From positions 1 to 64,000 of the forward strand of contig NZ_FMCI01000147.1 of the NCBI RefSeq assembly GCF_900091845.1: a stretch of 64,000 nucleotides of DNA, in the 5' to 3' direction. Position 1 is the first letter of the stretch, and each line of letters begins with the position of its first letter. Below, piece after piece: positions 1 to 10,855 of this stretch. The notes under the pieces are model-generated. The model had not been told where the DNA came from. It made no database searches and worked only from the letters and a program-made list of their open reading frames with translations. This DNA is from Streptomyces sp. SolWspMP-5a-2. Lineage in GTDB: Bacteria; Actinomycetota; Actinomycetes; Streptomycetales; Streptomycetaceae. The translations under genes and the position numbers were made by a program.

Positions 1-76
1 CGGTCCGCCGGGGACCGCCGGGGCCTCGGGGACCGTCAGGAACCCTCGGGGTCCGTCAGGGGATCCCCCGGGACCG

Positions 77-2344
77 TCAGGGGATCAGGTACCACTTCTC
101 CAGGTAGCCGACGTCGATCGACGCCCGGTCCTGGACCCGCAGCTTCCAGGTGCCGTCGACGGGCTGGGCCGAGGCGTCGACCGTGAAGGTCTGGTCGACG
201 TTGTCGGCGGAGCCGCCGCTGCGGTTGAGCAGGGAGTAGACCGTGCCGTTCGGCCCGACGAGGTCGACGGTCAGGTCGCCCCGGTAGGTGTGCACGATCT
301 TGACGTAGACCTCGGTGGTCGCCGAGGCGTTGCCGCCGCGCCCGGACACGGTCACCGGGGACTCCACGGCCGCTCCGGCGTCGGGGATGTCGATCCGGGT
401 GCCGTTGGCGTAGAGGTGGGCCACCCGCCAGGTGAAGGAGCGGGTCGCGGTGGAGCCGGTCCCGTCGGTCACCGTCACGGAGACGGTGCTGGTGCCGGCC
501 GTGGTCGGGCTGCCGGTGATCAGGCCGTCGGCGTCGATGGCGAGCCCGTCGGGCAGGCCGGTCGCCTCGTAGGTCAGCGCGGAGCCGGTGTGGGTGGTGT
601 ACGCCTCCACCCGGAGCGAGACGGCGTCACCGACACCGCTCGTCTGGTTGGCGGTCGCGGCGATGTTGACGCCCTCCGCGATCCGCTGGCCGACGTTGAT
701 CCCGGCCCACGCGTCGGAGACCGCGAGGTAGGTCGGGCTGTAGGCGCCGAACAGGTCGGCCGCGGCCTGGAGGGTGGCGGTGCGGGCGCCCGCGTAGTTG
801 GTCGACGACGTCATGTACGTGGTGAGCGCCCGGTACCAGATCTGCTGGGCGTTCTCGATGCCTATCCCGGTGACCGGGAGGCCGTCGGAGGTCGGGCTGT
901 CGTAGGCGACGCCGTTGACGGTCTTGGCGCCGCTGCCCTCCGACAGCAGGTAGAAGAAGTGGTTGGCGGGACCGGACGAGTAGTGCACGTCGATGCCGCC
1001 GAGCGAGGCGTCCCACGCGTCGCGGGAGGTGCCGTCCCGCGACGGCTTGTCCATGTACCGCAGCGGGGTGCCGTTGCCGTTGATGTCGATCTTCTCGCCG
1101 ACGAAGTAGTCCGGGACGTCGGCGGGCAGGTCGGCGTGGAACTCCACGGCGGCGGCGAAGATGTCGGAGGTCGCCTCGTTCAGGCCGCCCGACTCGCCGG
1201 AGTAGGTCAGGCCCGCGGTCGCGCTGGTGACGCCGTGGCTCATCTCGTGCGCGGCGACGTCCAGGGCGGTCAGCGGGTGGGTGTTGCCCGAGCCGTCCCC
1301 GTAGGTCATGCAGAAGCAGGAGTCGGACCAGAAGGCGTTGACGTAGTTGTTGCCGTAGTGGGCCCGGCTGTACGCGGCGACGCCGTCGTTGCGGATGCCG
1401 TTGCGGCCGAAGACGTCCTTGTAGTAGTCCCAGGTGGCCGCGGCGCCGAAGGCCACGTCCACGCCGGCGGTCTGCCGGTTGCTCTGGGTGCCGTCACCCC
1501 AGACATCGTTGTCATCGGTGAAGAGGGTGCCCGTGCCCGACGTCCCCTGGTTGAGGTCGTAGGTGCGGTGGCCCGCCCGGTCGCCGTCGACGAGCTGGTA
1601 CGTGGATCCGGAGAGCGTGGTGCTCAGCGGGACCGTGCCGCTGAACTGGCCGGTTCCGGTGCCGGTCTGGACGCCCTCGTAGCTGAACAGCTCCTTGCCG
1701 GTGGCCGCGTCGGTGACGACGTGCAGCTCGCTCGGGGTGTCGTCGTGCTGGAGGCCGCCGACCACGGACTCCCAGGCGAGGGTGGGCCGGTCGGCGTCCC
1801 CGGCCCAGACCACCAGACGGGGCGCGGTGTCGATCGCGGCGTCCTGCGCGTCGGCCTTCCTCGCGGCGGCGAGCGCCTTGCCCCGCGCGGTGGCGGCGCT
1901 GACCTTCGGGGTGAGGGTCGGCACGGTGACCGTGGCGTCGGTCGCCTCGGAGGTGGTGGTCCTGCCGTTCCTGACGTGCACCACCAGGTCGCCGCCGAGG
2001 ACGGGGAGCCCGGCGTAGGTCCGCTCGTAGCGGGTGTGGACGGTGCCGTCGGCGTCCTGGAGGACGTCCTTGACGACGAGCTTCTCCTTGGCGCCGAGCC
2101 CGAGGGTCCTGGCGGTGGCGGCGGCGTCGGCGGTGGCGCCCTTGATGAGGGTGGCGCGCCGGGCCGGGGTGAGGTGGGCCGGGGCGGCGCCCGCCCTCGG
2201 GGTGGCGCGGATCGTGTCGCGGGCGGCCGGGGCCGCGCCCGCGGTGCCGGTCTGGACGCCGGTGGCGAGCAGGGTGCCGATGGCGGTGAGGGCGAGGGTC
2301 AGCGCGTATCTGGAACGGTGTGAGGGACGGTGTTGCCGCGACAA
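77..2344 (-). CDS. Secreted M4 (thermolysin-like) metalloprotease with P domain
   Basis: Extracellular zinc endopeptidase, made as a pre-pro-enzyme of about 755 residues. I place the start at TTG 2344, where GAAGGAG lies just upstream; longer ATG readings add a proline/arginine-rich stretch that is not a signal peptide. An N-terminal signal peptide is followed by an FTP/PepSY-type propeptide. The catalytic zinc site is HEMSH (H366, E367, H370), with the third ligand E390 in GGLNEATSD. After the catalytic domain come a putative-Ig-like domain (about 560-640) and a C-terminal proprotein-convertase P/Homo B domain (about 645-755) ending in EKWYLIP. P domains on bacterial proteases usually help folding or substrate binding. 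It is a stand-alone gene, divergent from the roadblock gene. Confidence 0.93.
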   Translation of the reverse strand: MSRQHRPSHRSRYALTLALTAIGTLLATGVQTGTAGAAPAARDTIRATPRAGAAPAHLTPARRATLIKGATADAAATARTLGLGAKEKLVVKDVLQDADGTVHTRYERTYAGLPVLGGDLVVHVRNGRTTTSEATDATVTVPTLTPKVSAATARGKALAAARKADAQDAAIDTAPRLVVWAGDADRPTLAWESVVGGLQHDDTPSELHVVTDAATGKELFSYEGVQTGTGTGQFSGTVPLSTTLSGSTYQLVDGDRAGHRTYDLNQGTSGTGTLFTDDNDVWGDGTQSNRQTAGVDVAFGAAATWDYYKDVFGRNGIRNDGVAAYSRAHYGNNYVNAFWSDSCFCMTYGDGSGNTHPLTALDVAAHEMSHGVTSATAGLTYSGESGGLNEATSDIFAAAVEFHADLPADVPDYFVGEKIDINGNGTPLRYMDKPSRDGTSRDAWDASLGGIDVHYSSGPANHFFYLLSEGSGAKTVNGVAYDSPTSDGLPVTGIGIENAQQIWYRALTTYMTSSTNYAGARTATLQAAADLFGAYSPTYLAVSDAWAGINVGQRIAEGVNIAATANQTSGVGDAVSLRVEAYTTHTGSALTYEATGLPDGLAIDADGLITGSPTTAGTSTVSVTVTDGTGSTATRSFTWRVAHLYANGTRIDIPDAGAAVESPVTVSGRGGNASATTEVYVKIVHTYRGDLTVDLVGPNGTVYSLLNRSGGSADNVDQTFTVDASAQPVDGTWKLRVQDRASIDVGYLEKWYLIP

Positions 2345-2875
2345 GGTGTTCTCCTTCGCTGCGGTCGGCCTCGGATGGAGGCCGGGAAGAGCGGTCGGCC
2401 GGGGGTGGCCGTCCGACGGCACGCGGGTGCGGCACGCGGCACGGGCGGACACCGGGAGGCGTCCGCGGGCCCGGCCGCGCGGGAAAGGAGGTGGGGGGCG
2501 GGAGGAGGTGGGGGATGCGCGAGGTGTGGGGGTTGTGTATGCGAGGTGAACTCGCGGACAGAAGACTGACATCCCGCCCACAGGATTGTCATGAAGGCGA
2601 CAAGATAACGGCTGGAATTGGCGCTTCCGCGCTGCGCGTTCGGCGATCCGATGACCGGAACCGGCGGTTCGGGCACGGCCGGGCACAGGTCGCCAACTTC
2701 CTTCTACAGAAGGCCACTTCACGACATCGGAACGGTCACTTGACGCCACGTTCCGACCAACCTCCGCCAGTCCCGAAGACGTTCGGCATATGCCGGTTCG
2801 GCATGCCTACCGTCCCGGCACGAGGTGGTCCGGCCACCGCCGGGGCACCGCAGCCGACGACCAAGGGGAGGTTCC
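2345..2875. promoter_or_regulatory. Divergent intergenic region with palindromes
   Basis: This 531-bp stretch between the protease and the roadblock gene has no convincing gene. It is less GC-rich in 2550-2800, as expected for promoters. CCTTCTACAGAAGG (2700-2713) has 6-bp inverted arms and lies on the protease side. CGGCATATGCCG (2784-2795) is a perfect 12-bp palindrome; TTCGGCAT occurs twice, 15 bp apart (from 2782 and 2797), just upstream of a TACCGT -10-like box (2808-2813) that could serve the roadblock gene. The regulators are unknown. Confidence 0.45.
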
Positions 2876-3250
2876 ATGGCGAACGTGGAAGTGTCGATGA
2901 AGGAGCTGATGACTTCCGTCGAGGGAGCGCTGGGGGTGGCCGTGGTCGACTACACCAGCGGGATGGCCCTGGGCACGCTGGGCGGGAGCAAGGACCTGGA
3001 CCTCAACATCGCCGCCGCCGGGAACACCGACGTGGTCCGCGCCAAGGTGCGCACGATGCAGCACCTCGGCCTCACCAGTGGCATCGAGGACATCGTGATA
3101 ACCCTCGACGCCCAGTACCACCTGATCCGGCTGGTGACCGGACGCGACGGGAACGGGCTGTTCCTGTACCTGGTCGTCGACAAGAGCCGCTCGAACCTGG
3201 CGATGGCCCGCCACCAGCTCCGCCGCGTCGAGGGCGAACTGGAGATCTAG
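2876..3250 (+). CDS. Roadblock/LC7 domain protein
   Basis: A 124-residue single-domain protein of the roadblock/LC7 (MglB-like) family, which usually dimerises and regulates small GTPases. The start is ATG 2876 with a strong AAGGGGAGG site 5 nt upstream. The fold is recognisable from the N-terminal helix (MKELMTSVEGALGVAVVDY), the SGMALG turn and the hydrophobic strands DIVITL and YHLIRLV. In Streptomyces such proteins usually sit in conservons beside a sensor kinase, a DUF742 protein and a GTP-binding protein. None of those partners is adjacent here, so this is an orphan and its target cannot be named. It is probably monocistronic. Confidence 0.85.
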   Translation: MANVEVSMKELMTSVEGALGVAVVDYTSGMALGTLGGSKDLDLNIAAAGNTDVVRAKVRTMQHLGLTSGIEDIVITLDAQYHLIRLVTGRDGNGLFLYLVVDKSRSNLAMARHQLRRVEGELEI

Positions 3251-3470
3251 TCCCGGCCCCGCGTTCCGCCCCGCCGGGCCGGGCGTCCGCGCTGTGAAGA
3301 CTTCTTCAGGTCACCCCGGCGGCCCGGTCGCCCGGCCGCCGCGCGGGGCGGGCGCGGGCGGCGGCCCGGCGCCCTGCTCCGTTCGAGTGGTGCGGGACCG
3401 CGCCCGGCCTTAGCGTCGGAACCACGATCGGACTACCGCCGGTGCCGCGAGGCACGGGCCGGGAGCGAAT

Positions 3471-3938
3471 ATGGTCATGCGCACACTCACCACGGCCGTC
3501 GCCCTCTGCTGCGGCGCGTCGCTCGCCGCCTCCGCGGCACCTGCCTTCGCCGCCACGACGGCGACGCCGGCCTCCGCCCACGTCAGCCACCAGCGGTACC
3601 GGAACCCGGTGCTGGTGGACTGCCAGAACCAGTCCACCGTCCGCCCCACCGCCCTGATCATCGCCTGCGGCGACGGCAACAGCAGGCTGGAGTCGCTGCA
3701 CTGGACACGCTGGGGCCCGAACGGAGCGCGCGGCGAGGGCGTGAACGTGGTCAACGACTGCAAGCCCTACTGCGCGGCGGGCACCTTCCACTCGTACCCC
3801 GTGGTGGTGCGCCTGGCGAACACCCAGCCGTGGAAGAACCGCGGCCAGGGAGCGGTCTTCACGCAGATGACCCTGACCTACCCGGGCGAGCGGCCCTCGG
3901 TCTACCAGCAGTCGGTAACCCTGCCGCTCGGGCGCTGA
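3471..3938 (+). CDS. Small secreted protein of unknown function
   Basis: A 155-residue exported protein. Residues 1-27 are a typical Sec signal peptide ending near AFA|A. The mature part has four cysteines (in LVDCQN, IIACGD and NDCKPYC) that could form two disulfides after export. I do not recognise a catalytic motif; this size and pattern is common among Streptomyces secreted hypotheticals. ATG 3471 is used because GGGAG lies upstream; ATG 3477 is an alternative. The neighbours give no functional hint. Confidence 0.75.
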   Translation: MVMRTLTTAVALCCGASLAASAAPAFAATTATPASAHVSHQRYRNPVLVDCQNQSTVRPTALIIACGDGNSRLESLHWTRWGPNGARGEGVNVVNDCKPYCAAGTFHSYPVVVRLANTQPWKNRGQGAVFTQMTLTYPGERPSVYQQSVTLPLGR

Positions 3939-3993
3939 CGCGGACGCCGCCTCGGCGGCACGTGCGAGAACGGGTGGCAGGAAGCAGGAACGA

Positions 3994-5019
3994 TCACGTC
4001 CGGGGACGGCGCGCGGGAGGCGGCCGTCCCTGCGGCGTCTCCCCGGCCGTCAGGTGGTCGAGGACCTCCATCAGCTCCTCGCAGGCGTGTTCCACCGAGC
4101 GCCGGGTGTTGCGCTGCTCGGCGATGAGCGCGGAGAGCAGCAGCGCGGTCAGGGCCATGGTGCCGTTGAACGCCTGGAGCTTGATCATCACCTCGACGCT
4201 GGTCAGGTGGACGAACGGGCCCGATCCGCCGGTCGCCGCGTCGGTGGTCATGACGGAGGCGAACAGGGCGCAGAGCATGCTGCCGACGAGCTGGAAGCGC
4301 AGCGCCGCCCAGATCAGCAGCGGGTAGATCAGAAAGAGCAGGCTCAGGGTGGACCGGGTGGCGACCGGGACCAGGACGCAGACGATGAGCGTCAGACCGA
4401 GCGCCTCCCTCCAGCGGCCCAGGTCGGGGCGGGCGCGGACGCCGAGGGCGAGCAGCAGCACGGGGGTGACGAGCAGGACGCCCATCGCGTCGCCGACCCA
4501 CCAGGCGAGCCAGACGGCCCAGAAGCCGCCGGGGTCCAGCTTGCCGGTGAGCACGAGCAGTCCGGCGCCGATGGTGGCGCTGATCAGCATGGCGCCCAGC
4601 GCGCCGAGGAAGACCAGGGCGACGCCGTCGCGCAGCCGGGCGAGGTTGATGCGGAAGCCGACCCTGCGCAGCATGAGGCAGGCGCAGACGGGGGCGAGGG
4701 TGTTGCCGACGACGGTGCCGATCACGGAGGGGCCGGGGGTGATGATCGACCAGACGACCAGCAGGGCGCCGATGGCGATGCCGAGCCAGCTCCGCAGGCC
4801 GTACAGGAGGAGGCAGGCGACGGCTACTCCGGTGGGCGGCCAGATGGGGGTGACCACGGCGCCCTCGACGGTGAGCTGGCGCACCAGTCCGAGCCGTCCG
4901 GCCGCGAAGTAGCAGGCGGCGACGGTCAGCGTCTGGACGGCGAACACGACCGGTCGCCGCAGCTGCTGGGTATCCACCACAGCAGCCATCAGACACCGGC
5001 CGCCCGCGGTCGGCCACAC
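3994..5019 (-). CDS. MASE1-domain integral membrane protein
   Basis: A 341-residue membrane protein with about eight hydrophobic segments, matching the MASE1 sensory membrane module that in other proteins precedes GGDEF, histidine kinase or phosphatase domains. Recognisable features are the early segment with WPPTGVAVACLLLYG and the basic-flanked loops. It carries no output domain; the C-terminus is a short arginine/proline-rich tail. It is read from the same strand as the PP2C phosphatase and starts 48 bp after it, so the pair may be a split sensor-phosphatase (inference). The start could instead be the internal ATG at 4989 (MAAVVDTQQL). Confidence 0.8.
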   Translation of the reverse strand: MWPTAGGRCLMAAVVDTQQLRRPVVFAVQTLTVAACYFAAGRLGLVRQLTVEGAVVTPIWPPTGVAVACLLLYGLRSWLGIAIGALLVVWSIITPGPSVIGTVVGNTLAPVCACLMLRRVGFRINLARLRDGVALVFLGALGAMLISATIGAGLLVLTGKLDPGGFWAVWLAWWVGDAMGVLLVTPVLLLALGVRARPDLGRWREALGLTLIVCVLVPVATRSTLSLLFLIYPLLIWAALRFQLVGSMLCALFASVMTTDAATGGSGPFVHLTSVEVMIKLQAFNGTMALTALLLSALIAEQRNTRRSVEHACEELMEVLDHLTAGETPQGRPPPARRPRT

Positions 5020-5067
5020 GAGCGGCCCGGTCGGCGGCCCCGGTGTCCGCCGTCCGGGCGACGCGGG

Positions 5068-5898
5068 TCAGGTGCCGGCGGTGAGCCCGTCGTGGCGGAC
5101 GACCAGGACCGCCGCGTCGTCCTCGTGGCCGACCGTCTCGGCCATCCTGATCACGCTGGAGGCGAGCGTGCCCGCCTCCAGGCCCGCGACGGCGGCGATC
5201 CCGGCCAGCCGCACCACCTGGCCGAGGCCCTCGTCGAGGCTGAGCGAGGGGCCTTCGACCACGCCGTCGGTGAGCAGCACGAAGACGCCTCCGGTGGTGA
5301 GCCGGTGACGGGTGACGGGGTACTCCATGCCCCGGCCGACGCCGAGGGGCGGGCCGCCCTCGCCGTCGTCGACGCCCGCCCTGCCGTCGGCGGTGGCCCA
5401 GATGTGCGGTATGTGGCCCGCGCGGGCGCTCTCCAGGACGCCGGTGGCCGGGTCGAGGCGGATGAAGGTGCAGGTGGCGAAGAGGTCGGTGCCGAGCGAG
5501 AGCAGCAGGTCGTTGGTTCTGGCGAGGAGTTCGCCTGGCTCGCTGGTGACCGAGGCCAGGGCGCGCAGACCGACCCTGACCTGGCCCATGAAGGCGGCGG
5601 CCTCGATGTTGTGGCCCTGGACGTCGCCGATGGACAGGCCGATCCGTCCGTCGGGCATGGTGAAGGCGTCGTACCAGTCCCCGCCGACGTTGAGGCCGTG
5701 GTTGGCGGGGGCGTAGCGGACGGCCAGGCGCACGCCGAGGACGCCGGGCAGGTCCCGGGGGAGCATGCCGCGCTGGAGGGCGACGGCCAGCTCGACCCGG
5801 GAGCGTTGCAGCTCGGCGAGTTCGCGTGCCTGGGCGGTCAGCGATCCGAGCCTGGCCAGCAGCTCGTCGCCGTCGTCCGTTGGACCCTTGCGGGACAT
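5068..5898 (-). CDS. PP2C/SpoIIE-type serine/threonine phosphatase
   Basis: A cytoplasmic 276-residue metal-dependent phosphatase of the SpoIIE/RsbU class. A short N-terminal helix (about 10-45) leads into the catalytic domain, with conserved metal-binding motifs VGGDWYD, IGDVQGH and LLTDGVVE, and a near-C-terminal DDAAVLVV. These enzymes usually dephosphorylate anti-sigma-factor antagonists. This one lacks PAS, GAF or response-regulator sensor domains. Sensory input could come from the MASE1 protein encoded directly downstream. The start is ATG 5898, preceded by GGAG. Confidence 0.9.
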   Translation of the reverse strand: MSRKGPTDDGDELLARLGSLTAQARELAELQRSRVELAVALQRGMLPRDLPGVLGVRLAVRYAPANHGLNVGGDWYDAFTMPDGRIGLSIGDVQGHNIEAAAFMGQVRVGLRALASVTSEPGELLARTNDLLLSLGTDLFATCTFIRLDPATGVLESARAGHIPHIWATADGRAGVDDGEGGPPLGVGRGMEYPVTRHRLTTGGVFVLLTDGVVEGPSLSLDEGLGQVVRLAGIAAVAGLEAGTLASSVIRMAETVGHEDDAAVLVVRHDGLTAGT

Positions 5899-6005
5899 TG
5901 ATCACTCCGGCGGGGACGGTTGCCCTCTCAGGTTAGATCATCCTCTTTCCTTACAAACGGGACACGGGGCGGCGGACCCCGTGTCCACCGGCCCCCGTCG
6001 CCCGG

Positions 6006-7646
<1,641 letters not shown>

Positions 7647-7772
7647 CTGCCCGCTCCTCCACTCGGTCGTTCACATCGGTTGCCCCGTCATCCTCCCCCG
7701 TCACCCCTGACCGCCGCGAGTGGCCCCCGGCGGCCGGGACCCGCGCGCACGGCGGGGGTGACGGCGCTGCTG

Positions 7773-8945
7773 TCAGCGGCGGTTGAGCAGCGCGCAGACG
7801 AAGTCCTCCTGGACGGCGCGGAGTCGGCGCAGCAGGTCGGGGGCGGTGGACTCGTTGATCTGCCGGGTGACGGAGAAGGTCAGCGAGCGGCGGCCGTCCG
7901 GGGTGGCGGCGATCAGCTGGGTGTAGCCGGGGAAGTTCCCGGTGTGGCCGAGGACCGTCCCGCACCGGGTGCCGTAGCGGAAGAGGCCGAGCCCGGCGGC
8001 GTTGCGTCCGGGTCCCGCGGGCTCGGAGGCACCGGCGATCCAGCGGCGCTGTTCCCGGGTCACGGGGGCGCCGTACAGGGCGCCGCCGGTGTAGCCGCGG
8101 ACGAAGCGGGTCAGGTCGGCGGGCGTCGAGACGATCCCGCCGGAGGCCCACACCCCGGAGGCGCCGAGCACCTCGCTGACGTCCTCGGGGGCGGCGGGCG
8201 GTGCGACGTCGTAGCCGTGCAGGTACGGCCGGGGCAGCCGGTACCCCTGGGGCAGGGTGGTGTCGCGCAGCCCGAGCGGCCGGTCGACGAGGATCTTCAG
8301 CAGCTCCTCGTACGGCGTCCCGGTCGCGGACTCGGCCATCAGGGCGACGGCGATGTTGTCGGAGTTGGAGTACCGGTAGCGGCTGCCGGGGCGGAAGCCG
8401 AGGGGGTCGCCCGCCACGTAGTCGAGGAGGCGGCGGGAGTCGAAGCGGTGGTGCGGGTCGGTCGTGACCTGGCGCACGAAGGCGGGGCTGAGGGTGTAGT
8501 CGGGCAGGCCGCTGGTGTGCTGGAGCAGTTGGCGCAGCGTCACCCGGTGCCAGGCGCGGGGCAGCTCGGGCAGGCGCCGGCCCACGGTGTCGTCGAGGCC
8601 GAGGGCCTGACGGTCGACCAGGCTGAGGGCGACGGCCGCGCTGAACGCCTTGGCGGTGCTGGCGATGCGCATGTGGTCGCCGGTGCGGGGCGGGCGGCCG
8701 GTGGCGAGGTCGGCGGTGCCCGCGCGGACGACCCGGGTGCCCTTCTCGTCGCGCAGGACGGCGATGAGTCCCGGCGGTCCGTCGGGGGCGCCGACGAACT
8801 CCCGCGCCAGCCGCTGGAGTCGGCCGTCGGACGGGTCGGCGGGGGCGGCGGCGCGCGCGGTGGCCGGGGCGAGGGCGGTGAGGCAGGCGGCGACGGCGCA
8901 GACGGCGGTCAGTCGGGTGCGGGAGGGGGTGGCGCGACGGGGCAT
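7773..8945 (-). CDS. Secreted serine hydrolase, beta-lactamase/DD-carboxypeptidase family
   Basis: A 390-residue exported class-C beta-lactamase-like hydrolase (Pfam Beta-lactamase; D-alanyl-D-alanine carboxypeptidase or esterase type). The signal peptide (about 1-33) ends at ATARAAA. The catalytic SxxK is S96-T-A-K99, the second motif is the YSN in RYRYSNSDNIA, and the third-motif equivalent is the HTG in GHTGNFPGY. This HTG form is common in secreted Streptomyces DD-peptidases. The substrate is not determined: either peptidoglycan stem peptides or small esters. It is transcribed after the Ser/Thr kinase but 109 bp away. Confidence 0.87.
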   Translation of the reverse strand: MPRRATPSRTRLTAVCAVAACLTALAPATARAAAPADPSDGRLQRLAREFVGAPDGPPGLIAVLRDEKGTRVVRAGTADLATGRPPRTGDHMRIASTAKAFSAAVALSLVDRQALGLDDTVGRRLPELPRAWHRVTLRQLLQHTSGLPDYTLSPAFVRQVTTDPHHRFDSRRLLDYVAGDPLGFRPGSRYRYSNSDNIAVALMAESATGTPYEELLKILVDRPLGLRDTTLPQGYRLPRPYLHGYDVAPPAAPEDVSEVLGASGVWASGGIVSTPADLTRFVRGYTGGALYGAPVTREQRRWIAGASEPAGPGRNAAGLGLFRYGTRCGTVLGHTGNFPGYTQLIAATPDGRRSLTFSVTRQINESTAPDLLRRLRAVQEDFVCALLNRR

Positions 8946-9054
8946 CGGGTCTCCGGGAGCGGCGGGGCGGTGCGGGCAGGGCCAGCCTGTCCCGCGGCCG
9001 CCGCGTCGGCCTCCCCCGCTGCTGCAACCGGCCCAACGACCGTTGCGCGCACGG

Positions 9055-10771
9055 TCAGTCGTCGAACGGGCGCTCCTCGACGAGCTTGCCCTTGGGGTCG
9101 GCGATCAGGTAGCCGACCTCCTGGTACTCGTTGGTGAGGTAGATCATCATCCCGGCCGGGGTGCCGAAGGTGCTGTCCGCCTCCCGGAGCACCAGGTAGC
9201 GGTTGGTCGGCTTGCTGACCTTGAGGTCCTTCTCGGCCTTGGCGAGCAGCGCGGGCACCGTGTCCCAGTCGTACTCCTTGAGATCCGTGGCCTTCTCGTC
9301 GCCGGAGAGGCTGCCGCTGATGATGCCCTTGGTGACGCCGCTGCCGGTGCGGTAGGTGTAGGTGTCGTAGCGGTTCCTGCTGCCGGAGACCATCGCCCGC
9401 ACCGAGACGAACTCGGGGTAGACGGTGAGGTCGGTGAACATCGTCCGGCCGGTGTCCTTCTGGATCGCCTTGATCGCGGTCCTGATGCCGTCGGGGCTGA
9501 GCAGTCCGTACGTCGTGGCGGCGGCTTCGGAGGCGGTCGCCTTCGGGCTCGCGGTGGAGCCGCCCTTGTCCGAGCCGGTGGACGGGGTGCGCTTGCCGGT
9601 GCTCGCGCCGGGCGAGGTGCTCGCCCCGGAGCCGGGTGAGGCGGAGTTGCCCTTGCCGTGGTCGTCCGGCAGCACCGTGTAGAGGACGCCGCCGACCACG
9701 ACGGCGCCCACGGCCCCGGAGGCGATCAGCGCGCGCCGCACCCGTCCCGGGCGCCGGGCGGGGGGCGGCGGCACGAAGGTGACCAGGGGCACGGGGCCGG
9801 ACGCGGGCGGCTGTCCCGGGGGCGCCAGGGGGTAGGAGGTGAGCGGCTGGTGGGGTCCCGTGGTGGGCGCGGGCGGCGCGTCGGCGCGGCCCGGAGCAGG
9901 CGTGGGCGCCGGGGGCCGGTCCTCGGGGTGCCGGGTCGGTGACGGCGGCCAGCATCCGGTCGACGGTCCCGGCGTCCGGGCGGGCGGCCGGGTCGCGCAC
10001 CAGCAGCCGCAGCAGGACCGGGGCCAGCGCTCCGGCCCGCGCGGGCGGCGGGACCTCCTCGCGGATGACGGCGGCGAGCGTCGCGAGCGTCGTCCCCCGG
10101 CGCAGCGGGTGCCGTCCCTCGACGGCCTCGTAGAGCATCATCGCGAGGGACCAGAGGTCGGCGGCCGGTCCCCCGGCCTCGCCGATCACCCGCTCAGGGG
10201 CCATGTAGTCGGGGGTGCCGATGATGGAGCCGGTGGCGGTGAGGGCGGTGGACTCGCGGATCGCGGCGATGCCGAAGTCGGTGAGGACGGGCCTGCCGTC
10301 GGTGCGCAGCAGGACGTTGGCCGGTTTCACGTCGCGGTGCTGGACGCCGGTGGCGTGGGCGGCGCGCAGGGCGTCCAGGACGCCCCGGCCGACCCGGGCC
10401 GCCTCGGCGGGTGACATCGGGCCGCGGGCGAGGCGGTCGGCGAGCGAGCCGCCCTCGACCAGTTCCATGACGATCCACGGGTAGGTGCCCTCGCCGCCGT
10501 CGACGATGTGGTGGATCGTCACCACGTTCGGGTGCTGGACCCTGGCCAGCGCGCGGGCCTCGCGCAGCACGCGTTCGCGCAGCGACCTGGCCGACGCCGG
10601 GTCGTACTCGGCGAGGCCCGGGTCGGCGGGCCTGACCTCCTTGACGGCCACGCTGCGGTGCAGCAGCAGGTCACTGGCCCGCCACACGGTGCCCATGCCT
10701 CCGCCGCCGAGCCTCGCCTCCAGTGCGAAGCGCCCGTCGACCACGCGTCTGCCGCTGTCCCCCTCGTTCAT
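9055..10771 (-). pseudogene. Receptor-type Ser/Thr protein kinase, interrupted by a frameshift
   Basis: The first part (10771 to about 9915) encodes a complete Pkn-type kinase domain: glycine loop LGGGGMG, VAVKEV lysine, HRDVKPANVL, TDFG and MAPERV. The reading frame then turns into arginine/proline-rich nonsense that would run on to 8909. The frame one base over, open from upstream of 9792 to 9055, encodes what a receptor kinase should carry next: a Pro/Ala linker, a transmembrane helix (GAVGAVVVGGVLYTVL) and an extracytoplasmic domain ending ERPFDD. Removing one base from the G5 run at 9911-9915 joins both parts through the linker PRGPAPAPTPAPGRADAPPAP. This is either a sequencing error, a real inactivating indel or a slippery tract. 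The start ATG 10771 lies 7 nt after TAAGCT, suggesting a leaderless mRNA. Confidence 0.8.
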
Positions 10772-10855
10772 GGCGAGGAGCTTAGAGCCTGGCTCGGACA
10801 TCGGGTGCGGGCACCCCCGGGTGGTGCGGGCGCCGCGGGCGGGGCGCGCGACCTG

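Noticed and set aside
290-2323. Long open frame antisense to the M4 protease
   Set aside because: Its product is Gly/Val/Arg-rich without domain features; it is a shadow of a real gene with strong GC3 bias.
8909-9911. Continuation of the kinase in its first frame as a 630-residue protein
   Set aside because: After the linker the first frame is Arg/Pro/His-rich, while the neighbouring frame encodes the expected transmembrane and sensor part.
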